This document shows positions 58,501 through 64,000 of a DNA stretch of 64,000 nt, one piece after another (position 1 is the stretch's first letter; each line of letters opens with the position of its first letter). The notes beneath the pieces are model-generated. The model saw only the letters and a program-made list of their open reading frames with translations, ran no database searches and was not told the DNA's origin. The DNA comes from Ancylostoma caninum. Taxonomy: Eukaryota > Nematoda > Chromadorea > Rhabditida > Ancylostomatidae. Made by a program: the position numbers and the translations under genes. The DNA lies in assembly GCA_037903475.1 (NCBI GenBank), contig JBAJFG010000015.1:1860001-1924000 (forward strand), in the 5' to 3' direction.

Positions 58501-61500
58501 TGGTTTCCATAAGGTATGACTTCGAATAGCGTAAGAGATACCGAACACGTGCATTAGCAGAAATGCTTCAATCGAAACAACTAAACATACAGAGGTAGAG
58601 GCACCAAATTGATCGAACAAGGTAAACCAGAAGAAACCGCTCTGTAAAGTTATGAGTAAAATTATTGCGGAAACAGGATTTCATCACACTGAAACTGGTT
58701 GGAGGAGATCAGGGAGACAAGAAATTCCAAAAACTTCAGGTTGTTATTTTAAACGAATATTTTTTCTTAGAAAAATCTTGTCAGTGAGGAATCTGACAGT
58801 GACCTTCCGGCGTGACATGTTCTAAAGTGCGCCAAAGATGAAGTGAAGTGGAAGTTGGCTACTATTCGGCCGATTTACTAGACAATTGCTTGTATACGGA
58901 GGATCTGGATGGAAACGCTTTTGAACATACTTTCTAGTTTGTTAATAGATAAAATATCTAGTAGATGAGAGGAGATTATTTTGACGAGTGTATATGTGTG
59001 TAAGAACCGCTCTAAATTCACCTTCGCACTACAGTAAATACTGGTTCCCCCCAGGCCTCGGCACGAGGTCTTCCCCAGGTCAATCAAAACGGAGCCCACT
59101 TTGAAGAACCAAAATTTTACGAAGCCCTCTTTGGACATGCAAACGAAAGGAAAAGTTGAGCACACTTTGAAAATTGGAGTACCTGGGAACAGCTCATGCT
59201 GGGGCACGAGTTCATTGTTCGAACTATAATCTGAGGAAGGTGAGGGCACAACATTCTGACGCAAAAGAAGACAGCAGCTTCATGAAATTTCCGGAAAAAG
59301 CGTTTTTCGTGCATATCTTTTGTGTGGTGCATAAGGTTTGGTCATCCTTTCGAATACCTGCGGTAGTCCCTTAGTTCTTTTAATAGTGAAGATATCATGT
59401 CATTTGGTTGCGTGTAGACTGCGCCGGCATCCTTAAAATCCTATGGTGTCTGTAGAACATGTGCTCCAATCGAAATACTTGGACCGGACACTCGCCTGAC
59501 CGCTTGGGCGGAATTTATGGTTGATGCGCGTCAAATTTGACGCGGCGATACAAAATGCAGAATGGAGAGGAGAAGAGAATTCTTGACAAGATGCGAATGT
59601 TCCTGGTTTTGCCATAGCGACGGCCGCGCGAACAAACTGCATTTTGATCTCCGCCGCATCGAGACATCGCGAAAACTTTGTGAAATTTTTGGCCGATGCG
59701 TTCGGTTTGACGCTCATCAACCATAAATAGCGGCTCAAAACACGACCAGCCTCCCTACAAGCCGTTTTTCGACCTCAATCACCGCTATTGCGCCGCTCAA
59801 AGCAAGAACAGCTTCTCCGCACTTACAATTAGCGAATCGGTCACTTAGCTTATTTAATCCTCCTATCTCGCCTGATTACTGTGATGCTTTGCTTAGAAGC
59901 AACAAAACCACAATTTTTTCCAGGGATCCGCCCCGAACCCCAGTACGAAGCCTCCTTTGATTTTTGACCCTTTTACGAAGCCCAGCTTGCCCCCGGGAAG
60001 ACCTGTGCTGAGGCCTGGTTCCCCCCTCCCCCACCATTAAAATCATAGTGGGTCAATCTTTGGAACAACACTGAAGGTGTATCCTACAGATTTTGCTATT
60101 TTTTTTTTGCGGATAAGCACTGAATTGCACCAAAATGCCGGAAGTAACACACCTCTGTTGACATGATAGTCCCAAAGAGAAGTAGAATCGCACAGCAGGT
60201 CACTGCTACCAACCATTTACGTTTGCGAGTATTTGGCCATTGGTCGTAAATGTTTGTACATATGGTTTCAACGAACACTAAAATTTATCATTCATTTAAG
60301 CTCATTCTCTGTCACGAGATTCATACGCGAACTGAATGGTTTCGAAACTCACACAGGAGGAAGCATGGATGTAAAAGCTAGTGACTAACTGTGGTGGCTT
60401 AGTTGGAAGGGTGGCGCCTGTACGAGGCGGTTTGAAAAGTTTCCGGAATGACCGTAAAAGGAACGTTTTTTTCAGAAACTTTTGAGGTCATTTTGTTGGG
60501 CAAATCGTTGCATGAATATACTAGAAATATCAGGTCAGTTTGATGAAAAGCCTGTTCGTGCCAACTCGTTTACCTCAAGCAACTTCGAATGTCCTTAGTT
60601 ATGGATAAGCTCGAAGTTCGCGCGGTCATCAAATTTTTCCATCTGGAGGGAAGAACCGCAACAGAAATCAAATCTCGCCTGGATGCTGTGCTCGGAGGGT
60701 CTTCGCCTTCATTTTCCACCGTGAGTTTCTGGGTGTCAGAATTCAGGAGTGGGCGTAAGCAAACTGGAGACGAACCGCGTACAGGACGCCCAAAAACAGC
60801 TACTACCCCAGAGATAGTGGACAAAGTGCATGATATGGTGCTGGACGACCGACATGTAAAAGTGCATGACATTGAGGAGGCCCTAGGCATCTCTCGTGAA
60901 AGAGCGTTCCATATCCTGCACAATGAATTGGGCCTGAAAAAACTCTGTGCAAGATGGGTGCCGCATTTGCTCAATCCGGAGCAAAAGCGCATTCGGGTTC
61001 GAAGCTCAGCAAAGTGTTTGGAAATTTTTAATAGGGATCCAAAGGATTTCAAAAGGAGACTCGTGACGGTGAATGAAACATGGATTCATCACTACACTTT
61101 AGAGTCAAAAAGACAGTCTAAACAGTGGATTGGACACGGGGAAGCGGTCCCAAAGAAGGCAAGGACCACTCACTCTGCTGACAAGGTGATGGCTTCAGTC
61201 TTCTGGGATGTGAAAGGCGTTTTGCTGATTGATTACCTTGAGCATGGCAAAACTGTCACGGGTCAGTATTACGCAGCGCTCCTCGACCGACTGAAGTCAG
61301 CAATTCAAGAAAAGCGCCCAGGAATGGCAAAGAAAAAAGTATTGTTCCTTCACGATAATGCTCCTGCCCATTCAAGTGTCGTCGCTCAACAAAAATTAGC
61401 TGAATTAAGATTCGAGATTCTTCCGCATCCCGCATATTCGTCTGATTTGGCTCCCTCGGACTTCCATCTATTTCCGAATCTGAAAAGTTTCCTCGCTGGA

Positions 61501-64000
61501 AAAAGATTCCGATCAAACGAGGAAGTGATCGACGCCGTGATGGGTATTTTGAGGACCTTGAAGAAAGTCACTTCCAGGAAGGAATCGAGAATTTGAGGAC
61601 CTTGAAGAAAGTCACTTCCAGGAAGGAATCGAGAAGCTGGAGAAACGCTGGACCAAGTGTATTGAGCTTCGAGGAGACTATGTTGAAAAATAAAATATTG
61701 ATTGAATTGCATTCGTTTAGTTTTTATTGTCATTCCGGAGACTTTTCAAACCACCCTCGTAGGTCCTCTGGCGGAAGGGTGGCGACTTTTGAGATAAAAC
61801 GATGGTTCAGTAGCAAAAGTGTTTATCTCAATACACACCAGTGTCTTGCTGGTGTCAATGCAACAATGGAGGTGGTAGGTGTACCGTAGATACGCTAAAT
61901 CGCGAAATCCTCTCAAATTTTGCGAAATGGGGTTGTTTTTGACGCTGATCACGAATATCGGCATTATTTTGCAAGCCGCTTCCGTTTTGTTCCCGAAATC
62001 GGTATCTTCTCTCAATTTTCAGCCGTGTACCTAATGTATCCTATAAAAATAGGATTACGATACAAAGCGGATACGATGCTTGTGGTAAGCACGTGAAATA
62101 ACCCGCTATGCGAAGTTACCGAAGATTATGTGAGATGCCGTATATGATATTCGTGATCAGCGTTAGAAACAACCCCACTTCGCAAAATTTGAGAGGGCTT
62201 CGCGATTTGGCTACGGTACACCTACTGTAACCCTACAAAGGTGGGGCTACGGCACAAAATCGATACGATGTTCGTGTCCAGCACCGTAAATAACCTCTTG
62301 TATTAGGTTTCAGCCAAAAAAAACATCGAAGTTTTTGGGTTTGTGAAAGTAGAATAGTGCCACCCAATCGCAGCTACGGCATTCTCGGACGAGTTTAACC
62401 ATCATCGTGTAAGCAGCCTCGCTTGGGTAGACAGCTACAGTATCATGCGGACTAGGTCGCACTCACTCATCAACTAGACTGGCAGCAGAGAACTACTGCC
62501 TAATGTTTGTTGACAAGATGCAAAAAAACCACTCAAAATTTTTCTCAGTCTACAATAAGCGCAACCTACCTATTAGAGAGCCAAGACTCAGAAAAGCGAG
62601 CATGGCGAAGAAAAATGTGCTCCATATTGATGGGAATGGCATCACACGCATAGCTTCTGGATAGGTAACGAAGACGACGGATAGTCCTAGGCGATATTGG
62701 AAGGAAATTATGCAACGCATACGAAATCCACAAGGCCCACTGCATACTTCACAGCGAAGAAGTCGTTGCGATCGGTCACGATCGTCGTTTAAATAAAAAT
62801 ACTGCTGTAAATACTACTGTAAATGATCTCTGCGGTACTCAACGTAAATTCCCTGATGAGAGATGTGAGAACTGATAGTATTTCGTTCTGCATAGCGACG
62901 ATATCGCTGTGAAGTATGCCTTTGGATTGAGGAAGTGGAGCAGGAGAAATATTATTTGCTGACAAAGGCAATGGAAGTATTGAATACTAGACGGCTTTGC
63001 TCGGGCCTTCTATTTCTTCCGAGTATTTGAAGCTGATGCTAACATTTGTTGAGCCAAAAGAATCCTATCAAGATATCCATCATTTGATGATCAGCTTAAG
63101 TGACAATTCGTCATCCTGTCCCTTTCCCTCAAAAATAAGGTAAAGTTGTTCGGCTGGTAAATTCTTCTAAAATGCTTGCCATATTTACGTTGAACGTTTT
63201 GGAAAATTCCGAAAGGCATGGTTTCACCGGCCCGCAGGCAAGAATGCCAAAAAATCAATAAACTCGGTAAATCGATATTTCGTTCACAACGGCTATCATA
63301 TCCGTGTTCAGCGTATTGGGAAATATCCTCCGCAGTAGGCACATCCTTGCCCGCCCCTAGGGAAAATTCAAAAAAATCAATGAAATCGATGAATCGATAG
63401 TGTCGTACAAAATGCTTGTCATATTCGTGTTCAGCGTATTGTCCTACCTCAGCAGGCGTGTATTCGCCGCCTCGGGGCAAAATTAGCGAAAAATCAATAA
63501 AATCGATGTAATCGATAAAGCAATCGATAATCCCGGCTACAAAGTGGCCTATAACCTCCGCCGGCCCTTAGGGTACACGTGTGCAAAGATTGGTCCCGCT
63601 CGGTTAACCCTCCGCGATTTCTATTCGTTACATACATACTCACACACGTACACACATGCACATACACACATACATACAGACATTCACTTTTATATATACA
63701 AATGAAGACACATTGGGAGCAAAAGTGAAATGATCGCCCTCTTTGATGAGACTCACCACTCGACGCTATAGCGTTTATAGGTTTATGAAGATGTCGTGAA
63801 AGATGTCCAAGCGTTGCAAATACAACAACACCACCGATTACGCTCACCAACGTGACCGCAATAGCAACCGTCCAAGCATCCTAAGAATTTTTTTGGTCTG
63901 ATATAGATTATCACACTTGATTCTTTATCTCACCTTGTAACAATTGTTGTTCTTCGCATTGTAGGATGCGATGACAATTATACCACCATAACCGATGTTC
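55513..64000 (-). CDS. SLC6 Na+/neurotransmitter-type symporter (SNF), C-terminal nine exons
   Basis: Minus-strand exons in transcript order: 64000-63934 (cut by the window edge), 63880-63757, 62686-62570, 60277-60153, 58641-58542, 58483-58353, 57730-57647, 55947-55858, 55692-55513. Phases close exactly, giving 338 residues plus stop. This covers about TM6 to the C-terminus: ASYNAKNNNCYKDA (the unwound TM6 region), TM7 with SVIGGVVVFATLGHL, the loop YPEAMRVMPFPSIW, TM8 with SLGSLIVFVETICT, YDQWPNTRKRKW before TM9, FWFTLFDQFGAS, KQITIEMLGE, CWKFFIPAVGL, YNFPPWAL, IFGWFLRLIPLLPIPVFF (TM12) and a polar tail ending FAKETEKAV. SLC6 proteins import amino acids, monoamines or related solutes with Na+/Cl-. 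Where many family members have Asp-Ser in the TM8 Na+-site motif, this one has Gly-Ser. The substrate cannot be called from this portion. Introns hold a mariner and several fold-back repeats. Confidence 0.92.
56056..56228 (-). CDS. Possible small secreted-protein exon nested in an SLC6 intron
   Basis: After the acceptor CCGCAG a minus-strand frame runs about 57 codons to a TAA: GLFAICAVLVTVASTSNGTH, an NES glycosylation site, FRECCLQEN, and IPCVAIKEPDF. A hydrophobic start followed by a Cys-rich stretch would suit a small secreted protein. FRECC recalls the start of nematode DB modules, but the rest of that pattern is absent. No start codon is assigned. It may be chance. Confidence 0.22.
56565..57405. 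repeat. Long inverted repeat (palindrome) with arms of about 345-370 bp inside an SLC6 intron
   Basis: The left arm (56565-56936) is the inverted copy of the right arm (57029-57405). The central spacer is only about 92 bp (56937-57028). Identity is about 85-88% by eye, with few indels. Shared blocks include GCTACCTGGGACAAGCAGCT, CGATACCTGCAAAAAACGAG, GATCAATATCGGTCAGCCAC, CTCGAACAGCTGATCGAGGA and CACCGGACCGCTGTTCCCAG. Each arm read outward encodes a collinear 62-codon frame without indels and with its stop in the same place (EEATWDKQLSTGPKT ... RYLQKT ... EPSDQYRSATG). A second frame, ending VLEQLIEDTGPLF/PASRAAHAPQ, continues beyond both arms into unrelated tails. The reverse strand of each arm also shows intron-like signals (CAG then GTAGGT or GTAAGC, and TTTTTTGCAG). 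It may be a fold-back transposon or an inverted duplication of a gene fragment. Confidence 0.9.
57860..58175. repeat. ATCGAT-rich repeat, two degenerate copies of about 120 bp
   Basis: Two copies of a unit containing CGTGATCA...GGTGAAAA-CCCC followed by GAAAAATCAATGGAATAAAT or GAAAATCGATAAAATCGATC and GATAAATCG. The same family occurs three times at 63160-63545. It lies in an SLC6 intron. Confidence 0.65.
59043..60030. mobile_element. Possible 1-kb non-autonomous element with short inverted ends
   Basis: CAGGCCTCGGCACGAGGTCT (about 59053) is repeated in inverse as AGACCTGTGCTGAGGCCTG (about 60000), and both ends carry GGTTCCCCCC-type tracts. ACGAAGCCC motifs follow inside each end. The interior has no transposase-like frame and encloses a smaller fold-back repeat. 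It lies in the SLC6 intron between the TM8/TM9 and TM9/TM10 exons. Target-site duplication was not verified. Confidence 0.4.
59512..59728. repeat. Fold-back element with arms of about 35 bp
   Basis: TTTATGGTTGATGCGCGTCA (59513 on) is inverted at 59693-59728 (TGACGCTCATCAACCATAAA). A second inner pair (CAAAATGCAG at about 59549 and CTGCATTTTG at about 59637) lies within. Nested inside the putative 1-kb element. Confidence 0.7.
60421..61761 (+). mobile_element. mariner (Tc1/mariner, DD34D) transposon with intact ends
   Basis: The element is flanked by TA at 60421-60422 and 61760-61761. The terminal inverted repeats are about 27-30 bp: CGAGGCGGTTTGAAAAGTTT followed by CCGGAATGAC at the left, and the inverse of GTCATTCCGGAGACTTTTCA followed by AACCACCCTCG at the right. 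Length is about 1.34 kb, normal for mariner. It sits in the SLC6 intron between the TM7/8 and TM8/9 exons, opposite to that gene's transcription. An AATAAA lies near its 3' end. Confidence 0.95.
60589..61693 (+). pseudogene. mariner transposase, inactivated
   Basis: The open frame (60589-61596, 335 codons) covers the HTH region (MDKLEVRAVIKFFHLEGRTA), GRP-type linker (TGRPKTATTP), WVPHLL (canonical WVPHEL), HDNAPAH and YSSDLAPSDF (canonical YSPDLAPSD). Asp residues 256 and 291 have the 34-residue spacing of DD34D, but the first catalytic Asp is Asn (codon 162, AAT at 61072, in TVNETW). Near 61539 one base appears missing, shifting the frame before the usual C-terminus. A 44-bp direct duplication (61551-61594 and 61595-61638) shifts it again. 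The original C-terminal frame then runs to a TAA at 61693. Three independent lesions make this copy incapable of transposition by itself. It could still be mobilised in trans through its intact ends. Confidence 0.93.
61873..62226. repeat. 354-bp fold-back element with arms of about 90 bp
   Basis: GGTAGGTGTACCGTAG, ATCCTCTCAAATTTTGCGAA and GACGCTGATCACGAATATCG (61873-61962) recur in inverse at 62135-62226 (GATATTCGTGATCAGCGTTA, TTCGCAAAATTTGAGAGGGC, CTACGGTACACCTACT). The family extends to about 62290 and has a second member at 35380-35715. Same SLC6 intron as the mariner. Confidence 0.85.
63160..63545. repeat. Three degenerate tandem copies of a ~120-bp ATCGAT-rich repeat
   Basis: Each copy has AAAAATCAATAAA-type sequence followed by an ATCGAT-containing block, TTCGTGTTCAGCGTATTG, a CCTC-GCA/GTAGGC block and a GCCCGC/GCCGCC block ending AAAATT. 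The copies begin near 63180, 63310 and 63430. Related copies lie at 57860-58175. Confidence 0.75.

Noticed and set aside
60391..60422. tRNA-like 5' half (TGGCTTAGTTGG resembles a B-type A box) next to the mariner
   Set aside because: No matching B box, anticodon arm or acceptor stem was found on either side of the insertion.
62789..62990. Frameshifted SLC6-like exon on the minus strand
   Set aside because: Weak resemblance only, with an in-frame stop; the true exon for this part is 62570-62686, whose phase fits both neighbours.

Overview
The window is nuclear DNA from a nematode, most likely a clade V (strongylid or hookworm-type) parasite. The support is small phase-consistent GT-AG exons, animal protein families with nematode-like divergence, three start codons 0-6 nt downstream of a pyrimidine-AG acceptor (a trans-splicing layout), and introns full of fold-back repeats. 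No bacterial operon, CRISPR array, rRNA or viral gene was seen. The species assignment is inference.

Layout. 1-6.7 kb: no gene recognised; it holds a 1.36-kb tandem duplication (3263-5992). 6.7-19.7 kb (+): 27 coding exons of an SLC4 bicarbonate transporter (abts-1-like), N-terminus not found. 21.8-23.0 kb (-): a seven-exon multi-pass protein resembling Bax inhibitor-1/TMBIM6. 24.8-28.9 kb: a 4-kb array of about 56 copies of a 71/72-bp unit with 215-bp higher-order structure. 29-36 kb: no gene recognised; several fold-back elements. 36.3-46.2 kb (+): a complete eight-exon calumenin (six EF-hands, C-terminal HTEL) with two introns of 3.5-4 kb. 48.6-51.5 kb (+): seven exons of an unrecognised conserved-looking protein. 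53.3-54.8 kb (+): a complete six-exon NUDT6-type Nudix hydrolase. 55.5-64.0 kb (-): the last nine exons of an SLC6 transporter running off the right edge.

The SLC6 introns carry most of the mobile DNA: a decayed mariner (60421-61761), fold-back elements at 61.9 and 59.5 kb, a possible 1-kb element with short inverted ends, and a long inverted repeat (arms about 350 bp, 56.56-57.4 kb) whose arms keep a collinear open frame. Any SLC6 pre-mRNA would contain several long hairpins. The genes are unrelated housekeeping or transport functions; no shared pathway or operon is evident.

Exon models were assembled by hand from splice sites, reading phase and family resemblance. For every multi-exon model the phases close without remainder, apart from the open ends stated.
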